A DNA stretch of 7,314 nucleotides from Sutterella sp. (lineage in GTDB: Bacteria; Pseudomonadota; Gammaproteobacteria; Burkholderiales; Burkholderiaceae_F): contig DNLN01000028.1 in assembly GCA_003488465.1 (NCBI GenBank), forward strand, positions 1 through 7,314. The letters are read 5' to 3'. This document shows positions 1 through 6,088 of this stretch, piece by piece. The translations under genes were made by a program, and so were the position numbers. Each line of letters begins with the position of its first letter. Position 1 is the first letter of the stretch. Under the pieces are notes generated by a model that saw nothing but the letters and a program-made list of their open reading frames with translations, was not told the DNA's origin and made no database searches.

Positions 1-632
1 AGGCGCCAGTGCTTTTTCCACGCGGCCTCATCGGTGCGTCCCAGTTCCTCGAGCCACTTCGGGTACCGGGCGGCCTCGCGAGCCGTGATCGAGCTCATCG
101 CCATCCCGAGCTCCATCGTGCACCAGAGCAGGAATCGCTCGGCCTCCTTTCTGTACTGGGCGTTGGTGTTGGGGTTTTGGGCCCGGGCGGCAAGCCATGC
201 CTCGATCGCATCGCGGTCGTTGTTCGCCTGCAGGGAGTTCTCGAGCCCGCGGTTTTCGCCGAATTCGCCCGAGAGCGAGGAGGGCAGGACGAGTTCCTCG
301 ATGGGCGCAGTTCTCGGGGTGGGGGGAAGGGCCGCCGCGCGGGTCTTCGCGGGGAGTTCCTGAGCGGGCTCTTTGGGCGCCATGCCCGGAGGATAGAAGC
401 GATCGGTCACTTCGCCGATCGCCCTGCCGTTCTCGGCCAGCCATCGCACGAGCTCTGCCGCGTCTTCGCGCAGCACTCCGGGGAACTGCCGGTACCAGTT
501 GCCGCCCAAGTTCGCGATGCACTCGTACAGATCCTCCAGCGTCTCGAGCCCGAGTTCTTCAAGGGGCTTGCCGCATCGCCGCTCGAGGGCTGCCGGGAGC
601 GCTTGCGTGATGAGGTCTTCGGGTTGCAGCAT
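1..632 (-). CDS. Phage-type tyrosine recombinase/integrase with DUF3701-like N-terminus (partial, C-terminus off the window)
   Basis: The reverse strand reads openly from an ATG at 632-630 to the left edge (210 codons plus 2 nt). An in-frame TAA seven codons upstream leaves this ATG as the only normal start; it has no clear Shine-Dalgarno. Residues about 15-75 (ELGLETLEDLYECI, then NWYRQFPGV and AAELVRWLAENG) resemble the helix-hairpin-helix-like DUF3701 domain of Burkholderiales integrases. A Pro/Ala-rich linker covers about 80-125. Residues about 138-195 (NNDRDAIEAWLAARAQNPNT, then YRKEAERFLLWC) match the SAM-like core-binding domain of tyrosine recombinases that grips the DNA site. The catalytic domain with the R-H-R-Y residues lies beyond the edge, so activity cannot be judged. 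By family it would cut and rejoin DNA at specific sites, in a mobile element or as a chromosomal recombinase. It is divergent from the next gene. The family call is from recognition, not from a search. Confidence 0.82.
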   Translation of the reverse strand, partial: MLQPEDLITQALPAALERRCGKPLEELGLETLEDLYECIANLGGNWYRQFPGVLREDAAELVRWLAENGRAIGEVTDRFYPPGMAPKEPAQELPAKTRAAALPPTPRTAPIEELVLPSSLSGEFGENRGLENSLQANNDRDAIEAWLAARAQNPNTNAQYRKEAERFLLWCTMELGMAMSSITAREAARYPKWLEELGRTDEAAWKKHWR

Positions 633-672
633 GGGAATCAGAGGAACGGGTTACGGCTCAGGGCGTATTGGC

Positions 673-678
673 TACAAT
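673..678 (+). promoter_or_regulatory. Possible -10 box for the 751-3706 transcript
   Basis: TACAAT matches the sigma-70 -10 consensus at five of six positions. A poor -35 (GTTACG, 650-655) sits 17 bp upstream. Transcription would begin near 685 and give a leader of about 65 nt before the GTG at 751. This lies in the 118-bp divergent region between the recombinase gene and the plus-strand genes. The weak -35 keeps the call tentative. Confidence 0.35.
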
Positions 679-750
679 GAATCAATCGGGCAGGGCGGAG
701 CCTTTCGTCCGCACCCTGCGGAACAATGGTACAACGCTTTGGAGAGACAC

Positions 751-1704
751 GTGGGACTTGCGACGATAGACATCATTTTCGAGGGCATGAGCGCGGGGTG
801 CGCAACCTCGCTCAATCATTCGGTCGCCGAGGCCATCATCGGCCTGGACAGTCTTCTGACGCATGCCTCGAGCGCCCTGTACGGTTCAATCGTTGATCCG
901 GAGGTGGATGTTCGCCGTACGGACAGTCCCGGGCGCTATGAAGTCGACCTCGGATTTCGCAGCAACATCGGCATGGCCAGGCGCGCGGATCTGAGCGCCC
1001 TGCCCATGTTCACCGGCCCCGATCCCCAGTTCGTGATGAAGGCGCTTGGGTTGGCCGCGCACGATCTTGTGAGCAGGAGCGAGGAGAGTCTTTCCACGGT
1101 GGATGTCGACGGCGCGCTCGAACTCATCCTTGCCTTGGCCGGCCGGGAAGTGAGTCAGGTGTTCTTTGTCGGCGAGAGCGTGGACGTGCGTGCGGGAACC
1201 TGGGGGCTCTTTCATGTCTCCCGCGCCTGCTATCAGCTCTTTAGCAACATCGAGGTGCGCCGCGGCTTTGCCGCGCTCGGCAAGGCGCTTGCCGATCCTG
1301 CGGTGACGGGCATCCGCATCGTGGACCGCGCGAGCGGGGCGGATGTCTGCACGCTCACCGCCTCCGAGATCGAACATCTCAGAATGCCCCAGAGCCGCGA
1401 CGTTAAGCTCAACGACGCGGTCGTCACGGTGGCGCTGCAGCTGGCCGGTCCGGTGTTCCGCACCGATGAGGGCTGGCTCTTTACGGACGGCTGCCAGAGC
1501 ATCCGTGCGAAGATGTGCGACGAGACGTTCCTGCGCGTGGTCGACAACGGAATCCTTCCGATCGAGCCCGGCATGATCCTCATTGCCAACATGCGCGTGC
1601 AGTCCTCTCAGATCGGCGGCAGACTCGTTTCGGACTGCAGCATCATGAAGGTGCTCGATCTGCGCGATCCTAAGGCGCACATCCCGATGCCGGGCGTGCC
1701 CTAG
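751..1704 (+). CDS. Conserved protein of unknown function, 317 aa, possibly accessory
   Basis: The GTG start at 751 follows GGAG (741-744) with 6-nt spacing. The frame is open further upstream, including an ATG at 631, but that ATG has no Shine-Dalgarno and overlaps the divergent gene's start. The protein begins with a beta-strand (ATIDIIFEG, about residues 4-12). A helical stretch (SVAEAIIGLDSLL) follows, then a strand pair ending YEVDLGFRS. The middle (about 90-220) is mixed alpha/beta. The C-terminal part (about 225-310) has W-x-F-x-DG, SIRAKMCDETFLRVV, GMILIANMRV and a final strand VSDCSIMKVLDL. This arrangement recalls a poorly characterised group of bacterial proteins of about 300 residues, but I cannot name the family. 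No signal peptide, membrane helix or catalytic motif is evident, so it is probably cytoplasmic. It lies 22 nt before the histidine kinase gene, probably in one transcript. Its function is unknown. Confidence 0.82.
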   Translation: MGLATIDIIFEGMSAGCATSLNHSVAEAIIGLDSLLTHASSALYGSIVDPEVDVRRTDSPGRYEVDLGFRSNIGMARRADLSALPMFTGPDPQFVMKALGLAAHDLVSRSEESLSTVDVDGALELILALAGREVSQVFFVGESVDVRAGTWGLFHVSRACYQLFSNIEVRRGFAALGKALADPAVTGIRIVDRASGADVCTLTASEIEHLRMPQSRDVKLNDAVVTVALQLAGPVFRTDEGWLFTDGCQSIRAKMCDETFLRVVDNGILPIEPGMILIANMRVQSSQIGGRLVSDCSIMKVLDLRDPKAHIPMPGVP

Positions 1705-1726
1705 GCAAGGCTTTGGAGAACTAGGC

Positions 1727-3706
1727 GTGAAGTGGATCCGACACCGTAGATTCTGGCGCGACGCCGCAATCGCCTCTGTCGTGCTGGGCACCTGCCTTGG
1801 CGGTCTGTACGCGGCGCTTCAGGGCGGGGACTTCTCTTCGATTTCGCGGCACTTGAGCAGCCCGGGCGAGGTCGGACGCTATTCGACCTTTGCCGATGTC
1901 GGCAAGACCGTGGTGCAGCGCACGGAGATGCAGGTCGTGCACGACTCGTTTGGGCACGCACGGTTCTTCTTTACCAAGCCCGTGAGGATCGCCTTTCAGG
2001 AGGTCACCGAGCATTCCGCAGGAGGGCAGATCGCCGAGCAGACCCGCCGGCAGCTCTCGCGCACGTTCGGCGAGCAGAATCTGCAGTTCGTGACGCTCTC
2101 GACCGGGGAGCTTGCGGAGGCCGTGAGCGCCCGCACCGTGGACTACATCGTCTCGACGGCGTCCTTTTTCACCGAGCGGGAGGTCTCCGAGCGCCTTCAG
2201 CCCATCGCCTCGCTCATGCATGAGAATGCGGTCAGTCCGTCCGAGGCGACGGGCGCCGTGTACTTCACCGGCTCGGACAACATCACGCTGCGCGACCCGG
2301 GCGACATCGCGTACCGCAGGATCGCGGCGTCCTTTCCGAGCAGTTTCTCCGGGTATCTTGTCCCGCAGCGCGACCTGGTGCGCCGGGGCGTGCTCATCGA
2401 TCAGGCGCTCACGCACGTCACGTTCTACGGGCTGGACGCCGAGCAGGTCGTTCAGGCCGTGCTCTCCGGGCATGATGACGTCGGAGTGCTTCCCGTGTGC
2501 GAGCTTGAGCTGCTTGTCAAGGACGGCCGGATCAGCAAGGATTCGATCAGGGTGCTCGGCGCAAGGCACGGGGCCATGAAGGGGTGCGCGAGCTCGACCG
2601 ATCTGTACCCGTCCTATTACTTTGTCGCGTTTGAGGGCGCCGACACGACGCTCACCAGGGCGATCTCGGCCGCGCTCTTTACCATGACGCGCACCGAGGG
2701 CGGCATGGAGTGGGTGCTGCCGGTTTCCAACCGTGCGGTCTACGACCTGTTCTTTGACCTCAAGATCGGCCCGTATGCACATCTGGCGAAGTGGACCGTG
2801 TCCCGGTTCGTGCGCGAACAGAGCCGCACGCTTGCCGTGATGGGCATCCTCCTCGCGGCGGTCGTCTTTTACATCGTGTCGCTTTCCGTGCTGGTGCGGC
2901 GGCGCACCCTGGCGCTGCAGACGGCGCTTGAAGAGCGAAAGCGGATGGAGATGCAGGCCATCGCCTCGCGCGACCACATCGCCAATCTCGAGCGCACGGG
3001 CATTGTCGGACAGATGTCCACGATGATCGCCCATGAACTCAAGCAGCCCCTCGGCGCGATCACGAATTTTGCGAACGGACTGCTGCGGCGCTTAAAGCGC
3101 GGCAATCTCGACGAGGAGACCTTCACCCGGGCGCTCACCGAGATCGTCGACCAGGGAACGCGCGCAAGCCAGATCGTCGATCGCGTGCGCGGCTACGCCA
3201 AGCAGCAGATTCCCGAGCTGCGCGTTGCGGACATGAGCGTGTGCGTGGAGCGGGCGATCGAGACCTTCCGCCGCTCGCAAAGAAGCGATGCGCGGCTCAT
3301 CACCCGCGTGCCGCCCTACCTCTGGGCCGAAATCGACGACTGGGAGGTGGAGCTTGCCGTGCACAACCTGCTCAAGAATGCGGCCGATGCGGTGGCAGGC
3401 ATTCCGGACCGCACGATCACGCTCAGCGTGCGGCCCGTGGAGCACTACTGGCGGCTTGCCGTCTCGGACAACGGGCCGCATCTCACGCAGCAGGACGTCG
3501 ATCGGTTCATGCTGCCGCTCGTAACCACCAAGCAGAACGGGCTGGGGCTGGGCCTGTCGATCGTGAGCAGCATCGTCGAGCGGCACAAGGGGCGCTTCAT
3601 CGGGACGGCAAATCCCGATCGCGGCGTCACGATCTGCATGGATCTGCCGATTGCAACGGCGGGCGACGGATCCAACGACCAGTTGTTCGGAGCGGACATA
3701 CGCTAA
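1727..3706 (+). CDS. TtrS-like membrane sensor histidine kinase with periplasmic PhnD-like domain
   Basis: The GTG start at 1727 has GGAG 8 nt upstream (1715-1718) and gives 659 aa. Residues about 12-31 form an N-terminal membrane helix. Residues about 84-358 form a periplasmic PhnD/TtrS-type binding domain (VRIAFQEVTEHSAGGQ, then VGVLPVCELELL, STDLYPSYYF and a C-terminal PVSNRAVYDLFFDLKIGPY stretch). A second membrane helix spans about 369-390, followed by a short helical linker. The HisKA box is HELKQPLGAI with phospho-acceptor H436. HATPase motifs are NLLKNAADA (547-555, key N551), DNGPH (581-585) and GLGLG (605-609). The protein would sense a periplasmic anion or small ligand and phosphorylate a response regulator. 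TtrS relatives sense tetrathionate, but the ligand here cannot be read from sequence. No regulator gene flanks it. The G1 box ends in His rather than Gly, and the usual F-box (FEPFFTTK-like) reads FMLPLVTTK. Confidence 0.9.
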   Translation: MKWIRHRRFWRDAAIASVVLGTCLGGLYAALQGGDFSSISRHLSSPGEVGRYSTFADVGKTVVQRTEMQVVHDSFGHARFFFTKPVRIAFQEVTEHSAGGQIAEQTRRQLSRTFGEQNLQFVTLSTGELAEAVSARTVDYIVSTASFFTEREVSERLQPIASLMHENAVSPSEATGAVYFTGSDNITLRDPGDIAYRRIAASFPSSFSGYLVPQRDLVRRGVLIDQALTHVTFYGLDAEQVVQAVLSGHDDVGVLPVCELELLVKDGRISKDSIRVLGARHGAMKGCASSTDLYPSYYFVAFEGADTTLTRAISAALFTMTRTEGGMEWVLPVSNRAVYDLFFDLKIGPYAHLAKWTVSRFVREQSRTLAVMGILLAAVVFYIVSLSVLVRRRTLALQTALEERKRMEMQAIASRDHIANLERTGIVGQMSTMIAHELKQPLGAITNFANGLLRRLKRGNLDEETFTRALTEIVDQGTRASQIVDRVRGYAKQQIPELRVADMSVCVERAIETFRRSQRSDARLITRVPPYLWAEIDDWEVELAVHNLLKNAADAVAGIPDRTITLSVRPVEHYWRLAVSDNGPHLTQQDVDRFMLPLVTTKQNGLGLGLSIVSSIVERHKGRFIGTANPDRGVTICMDLPIATAGDGSNDQLFGADIR

Positions 3707-3721
3707 AGCGTATTAATTTTT
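3698..3721 (+). terminator. Weak Rho-independent terminator overlapping the kinase stop codon
   Basis: ATACGC (3698-3703) and GCGTAT (3708-3713) form a 6-bp stem with a TAAA loop that contains the stop codon TAA (3704-3706). TAATTTTT follows. The stem is short and only partly GC, so termination may be incomplete. Its position fits the end of the 751-3706 transcript. Confidence 0.45.
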
Positions 3722-3755
3722 CACGATGACGTCTTTTGATGGTGGTTTCCTTTAG

Positions 3756-3772
3756 AAAAGCGCTTTTTAGCG
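3756..3772. repeat. Palindrome/hairpin in the kinase-bioY intergenic region
   Basis: AAAAGCGCTTTT (3756-3767) is a perfect 12-bp palindrome. It overlaps a second possible hairpin, CGCT-TTTT-AGCG (3761-3772). The surrounding 3707-3780 is clearly richer in A and T than the flanking genes. It could be a second termination element after the kinase or a protein-binding site; the sequence does not decide between these. Confidence 0.35.
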
Positions 3773-3799
3773 TTAGATAGGCGCTGTTTGCGGCAGTGT

Positions 3800-3828
3800 T
3801 TGCGTGCGGACCCGGGGGCCTGTAGAGT
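3800..3828 (+). promoter_or_regulatory. Candidate bioY promoter
   Basis: TTGCGT (3800-3805) and TAGAGT (3823-3828) are separated by 17 bp, keeping the TTG core of the -35 and four of six -10 positions. Transcription would start near 3835, about 28 nt before the bioY ATG. The -35 overlaps the second copy of a direct repeat, TGTTTGCG (3785-3792 and 3797-3804). No BirA-type or BioR-type operator was recognised. Confidence 0.4.
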
Positions 3829-3843
3829 CTGGAAAAGTATTTC

Positions 3844-3857
3844 TGACTCAGGAGTCA
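3844..3857. promoter_or_regulatory. Perfect inverted repeat covering the bioY ribosome-binding site
   Basis: TGACTC (3844-3849), AG, GAGTCA (3852-3857) is a perfect inverted repeat. It contains the bioY Shine-Dalgarno AGGAG (3850-3854), 8 nt before the ATG. In RNA it could fold into a 5-bp stem with a 4-nt loop, hiding the ribosome-binding site. In DNA it could be a repressor operator just downstream of the predicted start. Either role is inference; the symmetry and overlap are seen directly. Confidence 0.4.
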
Positions 3858-3862
3858 ACCTC

Positions 3863-4399
3863 ATGGAATTCATCAAGACTGCGGACCGCTCCGAGATGGT
3901 TCGCTTTGCGGCCTCGGCCGTCCTTGCGTTTGCCGTGCTCACGGCGTCCTCGCACATCGCGCTGCCCATCGGACCGGTGCCGATGACGATGCAGACCCTG
4001 GCCGTCACGCTCGTTGGCGTGTGGCTGGGCGCAAAAGCCGGGGCTCTCGTTGTCGCGCTCTGGGTGGCGGCGGGCTTTTCGGGTCTGCCCATCTTTGCCA
4101 TGGGCAACGGAGGCCTTGCGGCTCTCATGGGACCGACGGCGGGCTTTCTGTACAGCTTCCCGCTTGTTGCCGCCGTCGCCGCATGGCTTGCCGGCAGGGG
4201 CGGAGTGATCCGCGTGTTCGCGGCCATGCTCGCGGCGAACCTGCTCTGCCTTGTGATCGGCACGGCCTGGCTTGCCCTTTCCATGGATCCGATGCGGGCG
4301 ATCGCGGTCGGCGCAACGCCCTTCGTTCCCGGCGCCTTCTTAAAGAGCTGCCTGGGCGCACTGCTTGTGAAAGCCGCGAGGATGCACTCGGAAAAGTAG
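3863..4399 (+). CDS. bioY: BioY, biotin-binding S component/biotin transporter
   Basis: The ATG at 3863 follows AGGAG with 8-nt spacing and gives 178 aa, normal for BioY. The protein is almost entirely hydrophobic, with about six membrane segments (roughly 14-33, 44-60, 62-78, 88-110, 115-140, 146-170). Family hallmarks include IGPVPMTMQTLAV (residues 36-48), GVWLGAKAG and GNGGLAALMGPTAGFL (residues 81-96). BioY binds biotin in the inner membrane as the substrate-specific part of an energy-coupling factor transporter. No ATPase (EcfA/BioM) or EcfT/BioN gene lies in the window. Solitary BioY proteins are known in other proteobacteria and can work without a dedicated module or with one encoded elsewhere. 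The gene appears to be its own transcription unit, bounded by a terminator candidate upstream and a strong hairpin downstream. Confidence 0.95.
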   Translation: MEFIKTADRSEMVRFAASAVLAFAVLTASSHIALPIGPVPMTMQTLAVTLVGVWLGAKAGALVVALWVAAGFSGLPIFAMGNGGLAALMGPTAGFLYSFPLVAAVAAWLAGRGGVIRVFAAMLAANLLCLVIGTAWLALSMDPMRAIAVGATPFVPGAFLKSCLGALLVKAARMHSEK

Positions 4400-4406
4400 G
4401 GAATGA

Positions 4407-4436
4407 GGCCCGCGGCGCCGTACCGGCACGCGGGCC
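4407..4436. repeat. Strong hairpin after bioY, lacking a U-tract
   Basis: GGCCCGCG (4407-4414) pairs perfectly with CGCGGGCC (4429-4436). An inner stem, GCCG (4417-4420) with CGGC (4424-4427), extends it. AAAAAA (4437-4442) follows on the plus strand rather than a T-run, so it is not a standard intrinsic terminator in either direction. It may stabilise the 3' end of the bioY mRNA or take part in a U-independent stop; which is unknown. Confidence 0.5.
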
Positions 4437-4447
4437 AAAAAATCCGC

Positions 4448-4474
4448 TTGCTTTTGGGGAGTTCTCAGTATAAT
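4448..4474 (+). promoter_or_regulatory. Candidate tig promoter
   Basis: TATAAT (4469-4474) is a perfect sigma-70 -10 box. TTGCTT (4448-4453) could serve as the -35, although the 15-bp spacing is short. Transcription would start near 4481, about 150 nt before the tig ATG. The strong -10 fits a highly expressed chaperone gene. Confidence 0.6.
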
Positions 4475-4485
4475 GATGGCCTTTT

Positions 4486-4605
4486 CGTGCATGCCGCTCG
4501 TGCACGCAAGGGAACGGAGCCTTCATGGACAGGCTCCCCGGTTTGTTGACAATCGTCTGGGAGACGCCGCCGGAGATGAATCTGATCGGCCGCGGATCCC
4601 GGGAT
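4486..4605 (+). promoter_or_regulatory. Structured 5' leader of tig
   Basis: The leader contains CGTGCA (4486-4491) with TGCACG (4501-4506), and a 7-bp stem GGAGCCT (4516-4522) with AGGCTCC (4531-4537) around an 8-nt loop. Further down, the palindrome ATCCCGGGAT (4596-4605) runs directly into a T-rich stretch (4605-4617). The second stem contains the only good Shine-Dalgarno-like GGAG in the leader. It precedes an ATG at 4525 that is in frame with tig. No known riboswitch or r-protein leader class was recognised. Confidence 0.4.
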
Positions 4606-4632
4606 TTTTTCATTTTTATAAAGATAGTTGCG

Positions 4633-5988
4633 ATGACTGAAAATGTTGAAGCCGTGAAGGCCGAGGAAACTGTGAAGGCTGAGGCCGCTGAGCCCGCCAA
4701 GAACCCGCTCGAGAAGAGCGTGACGTTCACCGTGAGCGCCAAGGCGCTGCGTGACGGCACCGAGGCCGAGATCAAGCGCTATGGCAAGAAGGCCAAGATG
4801 CCTGGCTTCCGTCCCGGTCATGTTCCTGCCGCCACGGTTCGCGCCATGTATGGCCAGCAGGCTTACATGGACACCCTGAACCAGCTCGTTGGCCAGGCCT
4901 ATGAGAAGGCCGTCGCCGATGCCAAGCTCGCCGTTGCCGGCCAGCCCGAAATCAAGCCCGAGGAGGGCGCCGAGGGTGAGGATCTCAAGTTCATCGCCAC
5001 CGTCGAGTGCATGCCCGAGTTTGAGCTGCCGTCCTTCGCTGGCCTCGAGTGCAAGCGCTACACGTGCGACGTGACCGATGCCGAAGTCCAGAAGACGATC
5101 GACATCATGGTCAAGCAGCGCGCCAAGTACGAGGCTGAAGAGGGCCGCCGCGCCCAGGCCGAGGACCGCGTGACCGTCAACTTCAAGGGCACCAAGGATG
5201 GCGTCGCCTTTGCCGGCGGCACCGCTGACGGCTTTGTGTTCGTTCTCGCTCAGGGCCAGATGCTCCCCGAGTTCGAGGCCGCCGTGACCGGCCTTGCAGC
5301 CGGCGAGAAGAAGGCCTTCGATCTGACCTTCCCGGCCGAGTACAGCGCCAAGGATCTGGCCGGCCAGACCGTCCAGTTCGAGGTTGAGGCCGTCAAGGTC
5401 GAAAAGCCCATCTATCCGACGGTTGACGACGAGTTCGCCAAGAGCCTCGGTCTTGAGAGCGCCGAGAAGATGCGCGAGGAAGTCCTCAAGAATCTGCAGC
5501 GCGAAGTCAAGGCCCGCGTGACTGCCCGCACCAAGGCCGAAGTGATGGATCAGCTCACCAAGCTCGCCACCTTCCCGCTGCCCAAGATGATCGTTGCCCA
5601 GGAGCAGGAAAACCTGGCCGCCACCGCCGCCCGCGACATGGCTGCCCGCGGCATGGATCCGAAGAAGATGCCCAAGCTCCCGCTCGAGATCTTCGCCGAT
5701 CAGGCTGACAAGCGCGTTCGCCTCGGTCTGCTCGTCGGCAAGCTTGTCTCGGCCGAGCAGCTCGCCGCCACGGAAGCTGACGTCAAGCCCATGGTTGAGG
5801 AGGTTGCCTCCGCTTACGAGGATCCCAAGAGCGTCGTCGAGCAGATGATGAAGGACCGCAACGCTCTGGCCAACATGTACAACATCGCCACCGAGAACAA
5901 GGTGGTCGAGTTCGTGCTCGGCAAGGCCAAGACGACCGAAGAGAAGCTTGCCTTTGACAAGCTGATGACGGGCGTCCCCCAGTTCTAA
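4633..5988 (+). CDS. tig: Trigger factor, ribosome-associated chaperone and prolyl isomerase
   Basis: Trigger factor docks at the ribosome exit tunnel and shields and folds nascent chains. The ATG at 4633 gives 451 aa; E. coli trigger factor has 432. The extra length is mostly an acidic/Ala-rich N-terminal tail of about 24 residues ([12 protein letters not shown] and on) before the conserved [11 protein letters not shown]. The ribosome-docking signature GFRPGHVP is at 58-65. An FKBP-type PPIase domain spans about 177-256 ([36 protein letters not shown]). The rest is the helical substrate-binding C-terminal domain. No good Shine-Dalgarno precedes 4633. An in-frame ATG at 4525 has GGAG 5 nt upstream, but the 36 residues it would add look unlike any trigger factor and use codons rare in the gene. 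Codon choice is strongly biased to GCC/GCT, AAG, GTC and CTC, unlike the neighbours, as expected for very high expression. Confidence 0.97.
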   Translation: MTENVEAVKAEETVKAEAAEPAKNPLEKSVTFTVSAKALRDGTEAEIKRYGKKAKMPGFRPGHVPAATVRAMYGQQAYMDTLNQLVGQAYEKAVADAKLAVAGQPEIKPEEGAEGEDLKFIATVECMPEFELPSFAGLECKRYTCDVTDAEVQKTIDIMVKQRAKYEAEEGRRAQAEDRVTVNFKGTKDGVAFAGGTADGFVFVLAQGQMLPEFEAAVTGLAAGEKKAFDLTFPAEYSAKDLAGQTVQFEVEAVKVEKPIYPTVDDEFAKSLGLESAEKMREEVLKNLQREVKARVTARTKAEVMDQLTKLATFPLPKMIVAQEQENLAATAARDMAARGMDPKKMPKLPLEIFADQADKRVRLGLLVGKLVSAEQLAATEADVKPMVEEVASAYEDPKSVVEQMMKDRNALANMYNIATENKVVEFVLGKAKTTEEKLAFDKLMTGVPQF

Positions 5989-6002
5989 TCGAATTGGAGA
6001 GG

Positions 6003-6036
6003 CGGGACTGCGGCGGCCTGTGCCTGCCGCGTCCCG
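6003..6036. repeat. First hairpin in the tig-clpP intergenic region
   Basis: CGGGAC (6003-6008) and GCGGC (6010-6014) pair with GCCGC (6026-6030) and GTCCCG (6031-6036), an 11-bp stem with one bulged T. The loop can close further through GGC/GCC. A-rich sequence (6039-6050) follows instead of T's. It may protect the tig mRNA 3' end from exonucleases or interact with the terminator just downstream. Confidence 0.5.
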
Positions 6037-6048
6037 GCACAAAGAAAG

Positions 6049-6088
6049 AAGCGGGAACGGGGCGATGCCTTGGCGTTCCCGCTTTTTT
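6049..6088 (+). terminator. Rho-independent terminator between tig and clpP
   Basis: GCGGGAACG (6051-6059) pairs perfectly with CGTTCCCGC (6074-6082), extended by AA/TT, around a 14-nt loop. A run of six T's (6083-6088) follows. It ends only 16 nt before the clpP ATG and 4 nt before the clpP Shine-Dalgarno, so it sits inside the clpP 5' untranslated region. It should end most tig transcripts and limit read-through into clpP-clpX. Confidence 0.85.

Noticed and set aside
28..522. Minus-strand open frame in a second frame of the recombinase region
   Set aside because: The translation is a low-complexity Arg/Gly/Pro product. The real gene is the overlapping minus-strand frame from 632, which gives recognisable domains.
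9..680. Long plus-strand open frame of 223 codons over the recombinase gene
   Set aside because: It lies opposite a minus-strand frame with clear integrase similarity, its translation is Arg/Gly-rich without domain features, and it has no ribosome-binding site.
1784..1798. Lipobox-like LGTC at the kinase N-terminus
   Set aside because: The residue before the Cys is Thr, which is not accepted in a lipobox, and a two-helix membrane kinase is not expected to be a lipoprotein.
1721..3034. Minus-strand open frame of 437 codons opposite the kinase gene
   Set aside because: A shadow of a high-GC coding gene, rich in His, Arg and Gly, with no recognisable domain; the plus strand has all the kinase motifs.
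3707..3862. BirA-type or BioR-type operator upstream of bioY
   Set aside because: Neither the TTGTAAACC-type half-sites nor a TTATnnATAA palindrome is present; TTAGATAG at 3773 is too poor a match.
4407..4442. bioY hairpin as a standard intrinsic terminator
   Set aside because: The hairpin is followed by A's, not T's, on the plus strand, and on the minus strand the T-run lies before the stem, so neither orientation fits.
4546..4551. Perfect TTGACA in the tig leader as a -35 box
   Set aside because: No -10-like hexamer lies 15-19 bp downstream (the region is GC-rich), whereas TATAAT at 4469 fits a promoter further upstream.
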